A DNA stretch of 64,000 nucleotides, from NCBI GenBank assembly GCA_003993805.1, contig RSEF01000003.1, positions 45,145,521 to 45,209,520 of the forward strand, in the 5' to 3' direction. This document shows positions 35,301 to 44,900 of the stretch, in pieces. The stretch is from Himantopus leucocephalus (taxonomy: Eukaryota; Chordata; Aves; Charadriiformes; Recurvirostridae). Both the position numbers and the translations under genes were made by a program. Under the pieces are notes generated by a model, which saw only the letters and a list, made by a program, of their open reading frames with translations, was not told where the DNA came from and made no database searches. Position 1 is the stretch's first letter. Every line of letters begins with the position of its first letter.

Positions 35301-38300
35301 ATACTGAATATTCTGTATTCTGAATAGTCTGTAGCATTACCTGTCATGGATATCAGAGAGGGATGTGGTAATGTCATGGCAGAACACTACACAAATTTAA
35401 AAGTTATTTGAAAGTTGATTCCCGATTTTTATTTCTGAAATTTAGGGTTAGGAGCTTCAAGAGACCATTTTTTACTGCAGACTTAGAGGGAGACGCTTCA
35501 ATGCTGAGCACCTATAAAAGTAAATCTCAAATTACTTCCATATAGAATAGTGCATTGTTCAAGCTGTGGTGTATTTGAAAAAGACCTAGAAGAGATAACT
35601 CAAGAAAAGTCTGTTGTCTGGAGGCATAAATTCACCAGCCAGAGTTGTGCATGCAAGTTATGGGTCAGAAATTAAGGATCAGCAGAGTGTTGAAAATTGC
35701 TGATATCAAAGCTGTGGGTTTTTTGACAACCAGATCAAAAGCTGGAAAATCTGATCTTTCAGCTAGATCCTGGAATTCCAGGAAGCAGACGTGGATGAGA
35801 GTTTTCTGTCCAAATTTAGGCATTTGTGGTGTAGGTGGCTACATCTAAGCTAGCTTTCTAGACTTCCTTTGTAGATAGTGAAGAGGATGGTGTAATTATG
35901 CTTGTTGTGGTTGCACCTAACTGTGAGGGATGCTAAATGACTGCTCAGATATTAGGTGAGATGAATCACAGCCCTGGTACTTCCCCACCAGATTAGTCCT
36001 TTGCAATGTTCTGGTACCTGTTGAGTTTGCTTAGCATGGCTTCTCCTCAGGTAGAGCTCTTTTTTGCAGTATGCTTTCCTGATAGACGATTTTGTTACAC
36101 GTGAGGCAAAACAGACACAGTCCTGACAAAGCAAGTATCTAACATTTGATTTATGTCTTGCTTGTTCAGCTGAGAAGTTCTTGTCTTTTGCTTTTGTTGC
36201 TCTAGTCCGTGACAGAGGTAACATCCTCTCAAACATTTCTAACAGAAAACCAAAACAGGCAAAATTTTATCCTGTTAAAGCTATGTCCATAATGTTAAAA
36301 TTCAGTGCAGATCAGTCACCATGCATATGCAATAAGAAACAGGAGACCAGTCCTAAACTTCCTCCCTTGAAAACCAAGCTTCTGTAGGGAGCTGGTCCAT
36401 GTTCACATCTCATCCTTACATGGTATTGGGACAGAGCCAGGGGCTGCACTTAACCCAGGAGCATGGCAGCGGTCCTACATTTACTATTTAGGATATAACT
36501 AAATAGTTTCCATGATTTGCAATGCTTCCAAGCAAATCTCTGCATAGTTTTGAACAAATGGGGAGACATCTCTTCATCTGCTTTGGAAGCACAAGGAACG
36601 CAGACACAACCATCTCACTCTGGACATGGTATTTGAAGCACAATGGAGGAGCAAAATGACATGAATGCGAACCCGAGTCAATGCTGGCAGAGTCCCCTCC
36701 ATGTCATATGCCATCAAATTTCCTGGCTACAGTCACCATGCAGTGGCACAGAGCTAGGGCAAAGTTCTGCATGACCCCAGGAAAAAGAACCTGGCTGGGT
36801 AAAAAGTCTTTGAAGGAGTGATAACGCCCCTGGGATCTGTGGGTGCCCTCAATAACGTCACCACTATAGGTGCTTAAATAACAGCAGGCATTAGCTAGGC
36901 CCTGCTTGGCACATTGTAACCTTTGTGAATGCTCGCTGAGCTAGTGTCCATCTGAGCAAGGGCTTTATCCTGACAAGCAAGATGGAAAGGGAAAGGGGAA
37001 TGGATGGTTGGAAAGGGAATAGGCCCATTCCCTATTTAGCATTTCCGAGCAAGTGCCCCATCCTGCAAGTGAGCTGTGCTTGGATGACATCAGTATCTCA
37101 GTAAAATAAGTATTAAGACCCTCGTACTTCAGGCGGAAGGAAGGCCAGACAGATCTAATCCCTGCCACTCAGAACTGCTCTACAGAGACTTTTTTCAGAC
37201 CATAAGGGCCAGATTTTGCCAGTCTCACCCCACAACTCCCATTAATTTTTGTTTGAGTCATTGCAACAGACCCTGGTCTCTATATAAAAATACTGAATAG
37301 TGCACTGGTTGACTAACTCCTTTGAGTATGGTAGCAATTTGTTTTAATCAGGTCATTTAATTCTCTGAATCATTTATATCCCATTTACATCCAAAGCTGT
37401 TCTTGCCTTAGAACAATCTGTCTGTCTTTCTCCCATGGAGCCTGCATTGCTCAGCTGTGTTTTTATATCACATAATGTTCCCCAAGTGTCACAGCCACAG
37501 CCATGACTGTAACTGCTTGAGCTGCACCTCATGAGAAATCCCAGTATTGGTTTCAGAGGCACCTTAGGCTTTCCAGGCAATATAATGTTTTCTGCTTAAA
37601 GGAACAGCGCAGATAAATCCAGACAGAATATGGACCTTCATATAACAAATCCTTTTCCTTAATTCGGATTACCAGACCAGTGGCAATGGGAAACTGGAAT
37701 TTAATGAGTTCAAAGTTTTCTGGGAAAAAATGAAGAAATGGATAGTAGGTGACATTATTCATTGTATTTTTTTCTCCATTTCATTAGCGATTTCCTGCAT
37801 AGTTTATTTTGTATGCACAGACAAAAATGGAGACAGGAGTGTTTACAAGCCACGAATTTTAACTCAAAACAAATGTTTTAAAAGTATGGGGGCTTGCTTT
37901 GGATGGTCAAAGACATTCTTAGCTTTCCATGATGCTAAACCATAATGGTTTTCTGGAAATAACAGAGATTTTTGTAAGCACATCAACTGTGTTTGGGATA
38001 AAGAATGCAATGGGCACTAATAAGGAAGCCAATCAAAATGAAACTTAAGGAGTTTCCATTACTGCTGTTGTACAGAAGAAAGTGATGATTCATAACTAGT
38101 AGGAAACAATCATTTCCTAAGTCACTGCATTTCCATTATTGATCTCTCAGGAGTCAACTGTACTGAAGTCTGGGAAAGTGTTGATTCTAATTTTAAACAT
38201 ATTTCTCTGCCATTGTATATGGCAGTAGGAATAAGCAGGCTTGCATAATCAGGCCACAGACTGAATATTCAAATAAAGACATCGTAATCGTTTCCTCATG

Positions 38301-41300
38301 GTCATTAATAGTCTCTTCTGAATTCATGCTTCACTGAAGCATTCCAAATACGCAGTTCTCTGCTTCTTGTCTATCCCATCAGAAATAGCAAACACATTTT
38401 CTGGGTACTAATGTCATATCTCTTTCAACAAAAGATACATTGTTTTTTAACAGGGGGTTTGAGAAACCTTTGTATCCTATAGGAAGATTTCCACAAATAT
38501 CCGATGGAAAATTTTAAGCTGAACATGACGACAACTCTAAATAACTCATATTCCAAGGGAGAATTGTGTTTGTCATCTCATTAAAAGGACTGAATTTAAC
38601 TGCAGCTTAATAATTATTTAATATATAGGTCAAAATTCAAACCGTTTGTACCAATTGTCTTGGTTTTACCATGGATGTGAATGTTTAGATCTTTTATACC
38701 TAGTTAGTGACAATCTCAACTTCATATTAAACAATTTGCCTGTAGCCTTCAGGACTATACAGAAAAACGTAAAACAAGATTAAGAGAATGCCTTGGTTAA
38801 GAGTTAAAAGACAAAAATACATACTTCCCAGATAAAATCACCTTTTAAAAAATCATGAAATTTTTTATGAAGAGCAGCTCTCTGTTTTTGAATGTTTGGG
38901 TTTGGCAGTACTTGTTTAAGTTTCACAACAACCTATTCATATGACAAAGAGAACTGGGACCCAGATTTGCTCCTCTGTTACAAAATCAGACTGGGTCTCG
39001 ACCAAAGTCCTGTCAGCTTTCTTAAACGCTTATGCTGCACAGTTAGAGATAAACACCTTTCCTTTCTATGCCATATCTGTGTTGCCTTTCATATACAAAT
39101 ACTGAACTTTCCATGTGCTCCTTTCATAACAGAATATCTTTCTTCAATTTGACTTTGATAAGTCTGGCTCCATGTCCTCCTATGAGCTTCGCAGTGCTCT
39201 TAAAGCTGCAGGTAAGATAAGCACTGTGTTTTACGTGGGAAACCTGTCAGGCAGATTGGCTGTGGGTGAAGAGGTCTGCAACCAATCAAGCAGGCTGAGT
39301 GCCCCTGAACAGGGAGGAGGACTAAACCCCAGAGAGGACCTGGGCACCTAGAGGGGACATTGAGGGGACTAATTTTGCCTCAGGTATCCCCAACCCTGCA
39401 GAGCAGTCAGTCACAGCAATCTTTACATTTTTGTTAAACTCTGTTAAACTGAACAGGGCTGCACATGTGCAGGGTTAGACCCTGAAACAAACCACTTCAG
39501 AGTCCATCTCCACTTGAGGGGTGGAGGAACAGTGAGTAAGCTGTTTGTAATGAAGAGCAGTCAGTACATTTGTATTTCATCCCAAATTATTTTTATTAAA
39601 GCACCCAGTTTTTCAGAAATCCCTCCAAATTTCAAGGAGGCAGAATGGTCCCACATAAATCAAAAAGTGCATGGGCTAGAAACTGCAGTGACTACAACAT
39701 TTCTTGTTCAGAGTTCATTATTCATTGCAAGCTGAACAAACTTTGTGGTCAGATCGCTTTCTGGATGGATGTGTGCCATAGAGTACCCTCCCATTAACTG
39801 GTTTTCAAGATTAGTTAGTAGAGATTTGCAGATTCCTCCCTGGCCTAAGAGGTTGCTCACTTTTCCTTTGTGTGTGTGTGTCTTTGGGAAGGATACCAAC
39901 TCAACAACTACTTGCTGCAACTGATTGTCCTCCGATACTCCGACGAACAGTTCCAGATTGAATTTGATGATTTTCTGAACTGCTTAATTCGCTTAGAGAA
40001 TTCAAGTCGTGAGTATCTTCTTCCTCTGGAATTTCTTCCCCTTTGAAAAAAAATGTTCCACTTTTGGCTGTCATTGACCATATTGCACAATATCTGAGAT
40101 CAAGTGTGTACATTGAATGGCTAACAGAAAGGAGCTGTGTTTAGCATTTGCTTTTAGCATGTTTTTTCTACTGTAAAGTGAAAAATGTTCTGCTGCTAAT
40201 GGAAAATTTCCCCATGTGAATAGGTCCTGCTTCATAAACTCTGCAGCAACATAGAAGCCATGTGATGAATGCTAGCAAAGTCCATGTTATAGCCTTTCTT
40301 GTGGCTCACCCATAAGCTTAATTTGGGACCACAGAATTTCAAGGTTCAAATATTGCTTATGCCTCACGCAAAGGGATAATTGGCATGCACTTGGGCAGAT
40401 ATCTCCTCTACCTTTTACATAACCCGTCCACTTTTGGCTGAAGATATGGTTCCCTGTCCCTTGAGGCACCCTAGGTCTCAGCTCATTTGTGTGCAGGGTG
40501 TCTCTTGTTCCACAGTAGAAGCAGTAGAGATAGGCAAAATTGCCGGATAAATGCTGAAATGATCATTAGTTAGTGTGGCTCCAAATTCAAATCAACCACA
40601 ACTCACTCTATGAGAAGCAAAATCAACTTTCTTGAGTGGTATTTTTTTGTTTTGTTCTTCTCTTTGCTTCCTGGTTCAACTTGCGGCAATAGAAGTATTA
40701 AACTACTGAGAGGGAAAAGTTAAATAAGATATATAAAGAAATGCAGATTGCTTGGCTTCATTTTGGAGAATCATCCAAATCCCACTGTTTAGCACATTCA
40801 GGACACCCACTTCCAGTCAAGTCCTGAAGCGAGACTTGCACAAAGGCCGTAAGTCAACGAGACATTTCCTCTTGCAAAGACTTTGTTTTATCAGAGCAGC
40901 TACCACCACCAAGCAATCCTAAGTGATCCGTCTTTGCGCCAGGCCCTCCCTCTCCTTGGCACGGCCACCCATCATTGTGGGTTGGGGAGCTCACGTATGA
41001 ATATGAATGAGGGGTATTTATAGCACCGGTGTCCTGTTTTTCATTTCAGGAGTATTCCAAGCACTGAGTGTGAAAAACAAGGAGTTCATTAACCTGAATA
41101 TAGGCGAGGTATGAGCACAGCTTCATAAACACTGACAAAATGATGGGGCTTCTCTAGAGCTTTGTCCTCTTGCAAAAACCGGAGTATTTCTGCATAACAC
41201 TTTGGGTGACATCCATGTCCATGAGAGTGCAGGGGACACGTCCCATAGATTTCAGCAGGGCTGGGATTTTAAAGTGCGTGCACTGATTACATCTCCTCTG

Positions 41301-41956
41301 CACTATTTCCTTCATTCCTTCCCCTGTGGCATAGTATCAGCTTCCCATCGCCCTTTCTAGATTCTCTGCTTTTTCCTTCCTTGGGTGCCAGCTCGCAATG
41401 GGGGAAGGGGGAAGCAGCAGACTGTGATGGGGGTCCTTCACTCTCCCTGAATCCCCCAGGAGTTCACATCAGCCTTTCTTGGGTGTGTCCATCCTCTGCT
41501 TCTCGCTCTGCTCAGACCAGGCTTGTTATTTTCTTGTGCTCTCACTGTCTCTCTGTTGCACACATGGGCTGTTTCTCATTTTACACTAACCCAAAGCTTT
41601 CTGGGGCAAGGCACAATGAATTCCCTGGCACAACAAACATGGGAGCCCGTGTGGACTGCTGGGATGCAAGCAAATCATTGCCATTATCGGCATCTAGTGC
41701 TTGGAGAGCTCTGCCTCCTTCCCTGCAAACACAGAAGCAAATGCTGACTGAGGTTGCTCCTAAGTGACAGCACTTAAAAGCCTAGTGAGCAAACCCCTCT
41801 TCCCTGTGTGGGGTCAATTCAGAGCAAGGCACTGCTTTTGAACATCTCTCTTTCATATGGGGAAAGGGAGGAGGAGGGAGAAGGGCCTGAAATCATTTAT
41901 TATAAAGTTGATCTTTCTTCCCATATTAGTTCATCAACCTGGCAATGAACATCTGA
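14121..41956 (+). CDS. CAPN9: Calpain-9 (digestive-tract calpain, nCL-4), complete 20-exon gene
   Basis: Calpain-9 is a cytosolic calcium-dependent cysteine protease, in mammals expressed mainly in gut epithelium and able to pair with CAPN8. Exons: 14121-14333, 18987-19056, 19517-19635, 20252-20385, 21278-21446, 23016-23099, 23339-23424, 25299-25376, 29876-30036, 30752-30909, 31572-31780, 32415-32451, 33964-34044, 34571-34628, 35199-35263, 37676-37744, 39133-39211, 39892-40008, 41050-41108, 41930-41956. All phases join and sum to 2073 bp, i.e. 690 codons plus stop, the length I know for human CAPN9. Protease core about residues 43-340 with Cys97 (GDLGDCWLLA), His254 ([10 protein letters not shown]) and Asn278 ([11 protein letters not shown]); C2-like domain about 345-490; penta-EF-hand domain about 520-690, with loops [12 protein letters not shown] (574-585) and [12 protein letters not shown] (604-615). 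No frameshift or premature stop; all catalytic residues are present, so it should be active. The start is the ATG in GAGCCATGC, giving [11 protein letters not shown], the family's N-terminus. Confidence 0.96.
16548..16604. repeat. CCTTG microsatellite grading into a pyrimidine tract
   Basis: About five CCTTG units, then CCTTTCCTCTCCCCTCCCTT-like sequence on the plus strand. Polypurine on the other strand. Confidence 0.85.
18045..18082. repeat. Poly-C / N / poly-T / poly-C homopolymer block
   Basis: Nine C, one N (18054), eight T, then twenty C. Both the base and the run lengths are unreliable; the N marks an unresolved call. Confidence 0.9.
18627..18656. repeat. (AAAC)n microsatellite
   Basis: About seven perfect tetranucleotide units within CAPN9 intron 1. 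Confidence 0.95.
18987..19056 (+). CDS. CAPN9: CAPN9 exon 2 (residues 72-94)
   Basis: Acceptor TTTCTCAG, donor GTGAGT. 70 bp, a size shared by calpain genes. Encodes [20 protein letters not shown] then GDL, leading into the active-site cysteine. Confidence 0.95.
19517..19635 (+). CDS. CAPN9: CAPN9 exon 3 (residues 95-134, catalytic Cys97)
   Basis: 119 bp, donor GTAAGA. Encodes the nucleophile motif [17 protein letters not shown]. Confidence 0.96.
20252..20385 (+). CDS. CAPN9: CAPN9 exon 4 (residues 135-178)
   Basis: 134 bp, acceptor TCTAAACAG, donor GTAAGT, exits in phase 2. Encodes [19 protein letters not shown] through [11 protein letters not shown], protease core. Confidence 0.95.
20416..20459. 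repeat. 22-bp tandem duplication in CAPN9 intron 4
   Basis: Two copies of a unit beginning ATTTGTACATACATTATTCA, differing only at the last base, 31 bases after the exon 4 donor. Confidence 0.85.
20634..20945 (-). mobile_element. CR1 LINE, 3' part, minus orientation
   Basis: In CAPN9 intron 4. The plus strand reads TCACAGAATGATAGGCGTTG, GGGACCTCTGGAGATCATGT, AGTCCAACCTCCCTGCCAGA, the reverse complement of a CR1 3' region, extending inward through the CTGTTCCAGTGCTCTGCCAC segment. It belongs to a different subgroup from the 6434 copy, judged by the CTCTGGAGATC variant. Confidence 0.92.
21278..21446 (+). CDS. CAPN9: CAPN9 exon 5 (residues 179-235)
   Basis: 169 bp, acceptor TTTTCCAG, donor GTAAGT. 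Encodes [20 protein letters not shown] and the following [11 protein letters not shown], protease core. Confidence 0.95.
23016..23099 (+). CDS. CAPN9: CAPN9 exon 6 (residues 236-263, catalytic His254)
   Basis: 84 bp, donor GTATGT. Encodes [20 protein letters not shown] then YSVTGIDQ; the His of GHAYSVT is the catalytic base. Confidence 0.96.
23339..23424 (+). CDS. CAPN9: CAPN9 exon 7 (residues 264-291, catalytic Asn278)
   Basis: 86 bp. Encodes [19 protein letters not shown]; the Asn of RNPWG completes the triad. Donor GTGCGT is weaker than its neighbours but is placed correctly by frame and exon length. Confidence 0.93.
24006..24138. repeat. 66-bp direct duplication flanking a single N
   Basis: 24006-24071 and 24073-24138 are identical except for one base, separated only by N at 24072. 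In CAPN9 intron 7. Probably two allelic or overlapping contig ends joined without merging. Confidence 0.9.
24253..24487. repeat. About 117-bp direct duplication flanking a single N
   Basis: 24253-24369 and 24372-24487 match except for about three substitutions and one base in an A-run, meeting at N 24371. Same pattern as the duplication 180 bases upstream. Confidence 0.9.
24653..24826 (+). repeat. Diverged direct repeat, copy 1 (CAPN9 intron 7)
   Basis: Shares CAGTTTTTCCAAAAAGCTTT, GGGGTGAATGAAAA, AAGACTTTA and a final TCTCTC(T/A)GTACAG with 26187-26367, in the same order and orientation. Confidence 0.75.
25299..25376 (+). CDS. CAPN9: CAPN9 exon 8 (residues 292-317)
   Basis: 78 bp, acceptor TTTTCTTGCAG, donor GTAAGG. 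Reads [20 protein letters not shown] then DDGEF, splitting a Trp codon at its 3' end. Confidence 0.94.
25377..29875 (+). other. CAPN9: CAPN9 intron 8 (4.5 kb)
   Basis: Apart from the repeat copy at 26187-26367, nothing is recognised. Short ORFs lack splice-site framing. Confidence 0.6.
26187..26367 (+). repeat. Diverged direct repeat, copy 2 (CAPN9 intron 8)
   Basis: Counterpart of 24653-24826, roughly 75-80% alike by eye. The two copies flank exon 8 at a spacing of about 1.5 kb; exon 8 itself has no second copy downstream. Either a partial old local duplication or two insertions of one unnamed repeat. Confidence 0.7.
29876..30036 (+). CDS. CAPN9: CAPN9 exon 9 (residues 318-371)
   Basis: 161 bp, acceptor TTTTGCTCAG, donor GTAAAT. 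Contains [20 protein letters not shown] and the start of the C2-like domain, [19 protein letters not shown]. Confidence 0.95.
30651..30685. repeat. Poly-T tract with an N
   Basis: About 34 T interrupted by N at 30657, in CAPN9 intron 9, 66 bases before exon 10. Run length uncertain. Confidence 0.9.
30752..30909 (+). CDS. CAPN9: CAPN9 exon 10 (residues 372-424)
   Basis: 158 bp, acceptor TACATTGGCAG, donor [25 protein letters not shown], then [18 protein letters not shown]2-like domain. Confidence 0.94.
31572..31780 (+). CDS. CAPN9: CAPN9 exon 11 (residues 425-493)
   Basis: 209 bp, acceptor CTGCCCCTAG, donor [46 protein letters not shown] and [13 protein letters not shown] close the C2-like domain. 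Confidence 0.95.
32415..32451 (+). CDS. CAPN9: CAPN9 exon 12 (37 bp, residues 494-506)
   Basis: A very short exon, [12 protein letters not shown], between acceptor TTTTCTCCAG and donor GTAAGT. Linker between the C2-like and penta-EF-hand domains. Both frame and protein match require it. Confidence 0.92.
33964..34044 (+). CDS. CAPN9: CAPN9 exon 13 (residues 507-533)
   Basis: 81 bp, acceptor GATGTTGCAG, donor [26 protein letters not shown] then FEQISGK; Pro-rich linker entering the EF-hand domain. Confidence 0.94.
34571..34628 (+). CDS. CAPN9: CAPN9 exon 14 (residues 534-552)
   Basis: 58 bp. [19 protein letters not shown]. The exon ends in a run of eight A directly against donor GTAAGT. Confidence 0.93.
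35199..35263 (+). CDS. CAPN9: CAPN9 exon 15 (residues 553-574)
   Basis: 65 bp. [20 protein letters not shown] ending with Asp574, the first residue of an EF-hand loop. Its donor is GTATCCTTT, the U12-type consensus. Confidence 0.94.
35264..37675 (+). other. CAPN9: CAPN9 intron 15, U12-type (minor spliceosome) intron
   Basis: The 5' splice site GTATCCTTT fits the U12 consensus at every position. Near the 3' end TTTTCCTTAAT (37652-37662) is one base from the U12 branch-site consensus, with 13 bases after its last A up to the exon, and there is no polypyrimidine tract before ACCAG. These three features together are the standard signature of a GT-AG U12 intron. It splits an EF-hand loop after its first residue. 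Confidence 0.88.
37676..37744 (+). CDS. CAPN9: CAPN9 exon 16 (residues 575-597, EF-hand loop)
   Basis: 69 bp, donor [26 protein letters not shown] then KWI; completes the calcium-binding loop begun in exon 15. Confidence 0.95.
38699..38876 (+). repeat. Dispersed repeat copy A (CAPN9 intron 16)
   Basis: About 178 bp beginning CCTAGTTAGTGACAATCTCA and ending near TTTTTTATGAAGAGC. Its reverse complement recurs at 57047-57227 with about 90% identity by eye. Family not recognised; no coding motif. Confidence 0.85.
39133..39211 (+). CDS. CAPN9: CAPN9 exon 17 (residues 598-623, EF-hand loop)
   Basis: 79 bp, acceptor TTTCATAACAG, donor [26 protein letters not shown] then SALKAA; loop 604-615 keeps D, D, S, S and the terminal E. 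Confidence 0.95.
39892..40008 (+). CDS. CAPN9: CAPN9 exon 18 (residues 624-662)
   Basis: 117 bp. [20 protein letters not shown], then [15 protein letters not shown]. Donor GTGAGT. The acceptor is an unusual GGGAAG after a GT repeat, but frame and length support it. Confidence 0.92.
41050..41108 (+). CDS. CAPN9: CAPN9 exon 19 (residues 663-682)
   Basis: 59 bp, acceptor TTCATTTCAG, donor [26 protein letters not shown]. Confidence 0.94.
41930..41956 (+). CDS. CAPN9: CAPN9 exon 20 (residues 683-690 and stop)
   Basis: 27 bp, acceptor [18 protein letters not shown] and TGA at 41954-41956. Too short to find without the family's known C-terminus. Confidence 0.92.
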   Translation, partial: FINLAMNI

Positions 41957-44900
41957 AGAAGTCTGACTTGGATGCCAGGAGTTTCTTGCGACATTGCTGC
42001 TGAGACTTCTGCCCCAACAGCTGAGGTCCCCTTTGCATGCGAACTTTAGCAGGAGCTTTCGTGCGGAGGAGCACACATGCTGCCCACCTTTTCTGGTCTC
42101 CAGCCCTGTTGGGTTGTTGAGTTCAACAGTCAGGTCACATTTTGGTTTTATTTTTGGTAAAGTCTGATACTGGATTTGTTACTGTAAGAGACATTTGGAC
42201 GGAGCACACTTGCCTCAAGCAGACTGAAACTGATGTCCCTGAGTGACCACAGGCTCTTATGAAACAGGATTGTATTTAGTTTCAGCACAGTACAGACCAC
42301 AGTGATTAAAAGTCTTTACTTCTGCTTGGCTACAGATTACTGTAAGGTGCTTTTGAAAACATAAGGTTGAGTAAAACTTCGTTCAGTTTGGAATTTGCTT
42401 CCAGGCATGCTGTGCGGCTACGTAACAAGTTTCCTGCTATGGCCACATGAATTGCAGTCTGATGGACTGCAATCAAAGGAAAACTAAGGAATGTATGGAT
42501 GAAAATTCATCCTTGAATATTTATGACAGAGGTCCCTGGTCCAGGCTTCCTTAGAAGGATGCTTAAGCTAAGGTCTGACATTTGTCAAAGAGTTAATTTA
42601 GAGAAAAATTGTTGCATCTCATCTTCCCTTAGTCCTTCCTCTGCTACCAACAAAGTTTCCCTGTTACACACTTCGCTCTGTGGCCAAAGCACGTCTCACA
42701 AGCCAGTCTCTGCAGAGCTGCACACAGCTTGCCTTCATCTTCAGAGAAACACATGCCCACTGAGACAGTGAGCTCTTGTGTAGGGCCGTTTTCCCTGAGG
42801 CAGTCTGAGATTGTGTCCCACACCGACCATGCTCCAGAAGAGCAACTATAATCATTTTATATGAATTAAATGTAACCATTGGTAAGGCCCTGATCTCTGC
42901 AGCTATTGCTATTTTGCATCTGGGACTTACATAGTATTATTCATGTGACATGGGTAGCCAGTGCTGACTTAAAAAATAACTGTAATAGCAGCTAGGGACT
43001 TAGGAGGTCTTCATAGGATTTCCTTCCATGATTATCCTCATAACTTATGTCTATTTCATAATGAATCAACCGCCTGGATTGGTTTTCTAAAACCTTTTCT
43101 GCAGCAAAACAGATGGCCCTAGAATAACCTTGCATTCCCTACTGAGGAATCACTGAGACAGACGGGGTTTTGTTTTCTCTAGATTTACCTAATGAGAAAC
43201 TCTGGAAGGAAAATCAAGCCGCAGTACAGGTGAAGTTCAAACAAGGAAAAAACACAGGGATCATGATGTTTAAAATACCTACTTTCTTTTTTTTCTAACA
43301 ATTATGATCTTGTAACTATGCAGAAAATGCTCTGGAGCTAACTGGCAGCTGAGCAAAAGCTAATGCTTGCAGTATTTGATTAACTGAGGTACTCAGCCCC
43401 ATGAGGTGCATTGATTTTCAGATGTGCTGATTATATGCCCTTTTGAGAGCACTGGGGGCAGCTGTCTAAATTTGTGAAAGTTTGGATTAAAATCTAGACC
43501 ATCCCATAAACATTCAGCCACACACTTGAAAAAAAAAAATCACGGATCCTTAAGTGGTTCATTGTGCAAGCTTGGATGTGGATACAAATTTGTTGTAATA
43601 TATTTTCTTTCTGTAGCAATCTTAACAAGCTGTGCAGAAGAAAAGAGATGTCTTAATGATGCCTGGCATCTCCAGTGTAGCTTTCTGTTCCTCTGCCCGG
43701 ACCTGGGAAAGTCGTGGAGGAATCAGATTGATGTAAGAAAGTGATACATATTGGGGTGGGAGCAACGGGGCACAGGCCAAAAATCTCCTCTGCATTTAAA
43801 AGAAAATTCATGCGTTTAAGAAAAAGAACACCCTGAAGTGTTTTCTGCCCGCTCGGAGCCATTTCCTGCTGACCGTGTCACAAGGAATTTGAGAGCTAAC
43901 ATCCAAGTCCTTTACAAATCAAGCCACTTTCCTGGCTGGCCAGCCCGCTGCAGAGAGCCAAGTCCCTGTCCTACCTTGGGGTTTACGCAACAGCCGTAGC
44001 CACAGCAGAGGTGCATGTAAGGGGAGTTAAGCACAAGAAAAGCTATACATATGACCGGGCTGGCCCATGGCCACCCAGAGTCTGTTGCAGCACAGTCCCT
44101 ATCTCACCACTTGGGCTATAAGGATATTACGCATGCCTGTGCTGAAAGCCTTGCTAAGATCAAGGCGAAGAACAGCAACTCCCCCCCCTTGTCCTACGCA
44201 CTAGACCATTTTCTTTCTTCATTGGAGTAAGGTGCACCTTCAAAAGGGAAAAGTAACCTTAGAAGTAAGTGCAAATGAAGATGGAAGATTATATAATCCA
44301 TGGTAAGGGGTTTTTTTGGTCTGCTATTATACTCCACATGTGAGTGACTGAGTGGGTGCGTGAGAGACGTTTGACTTCACAGCCCCATTCAAATCTGATA
44401 GTCCTTGTCAGCACTGCACCTGCCTGGTGTTTGAGCAGGAGGGTGACTCAGTGCACAGGAGCAGGGGTTTGGGCTTGCTGGACTTCTTTTCTTTTAATCA
44501 AGGATCTTGAATTTAAAGCTAGGCCTTTCTGCCTTCCCTGACAGGAGATGTAGATATGTTTGGCTCTGTACTATTACAGGAGCTATGGCAAATCACTTAC
44601 GATGCTCTGAAAACCATGTGAGTGGTATGTTCCCTGATGTGGTACACACGGACCTTGTTAGCAAGAACTGGCTCATGCTGGGAGCCCTGCCTGTCTGCTA
44701 ATAGCAACTTTAATGGGGAATATGAGAGGCATTTTTCATAATTGTGCTACTGGAAAAAAACTAGAAATCACTTAGCGACAGGGTGGCAATCTGAGCATGC
44801 TCTCCCACTCCCTCACAGAACAAAAAATCCCTCTCTAAAACTTGCTGCTAAAGCCACAGGGCAGATGTTAGCAGGTGCTGGCTGCTGCCCCTGGCCCTGG

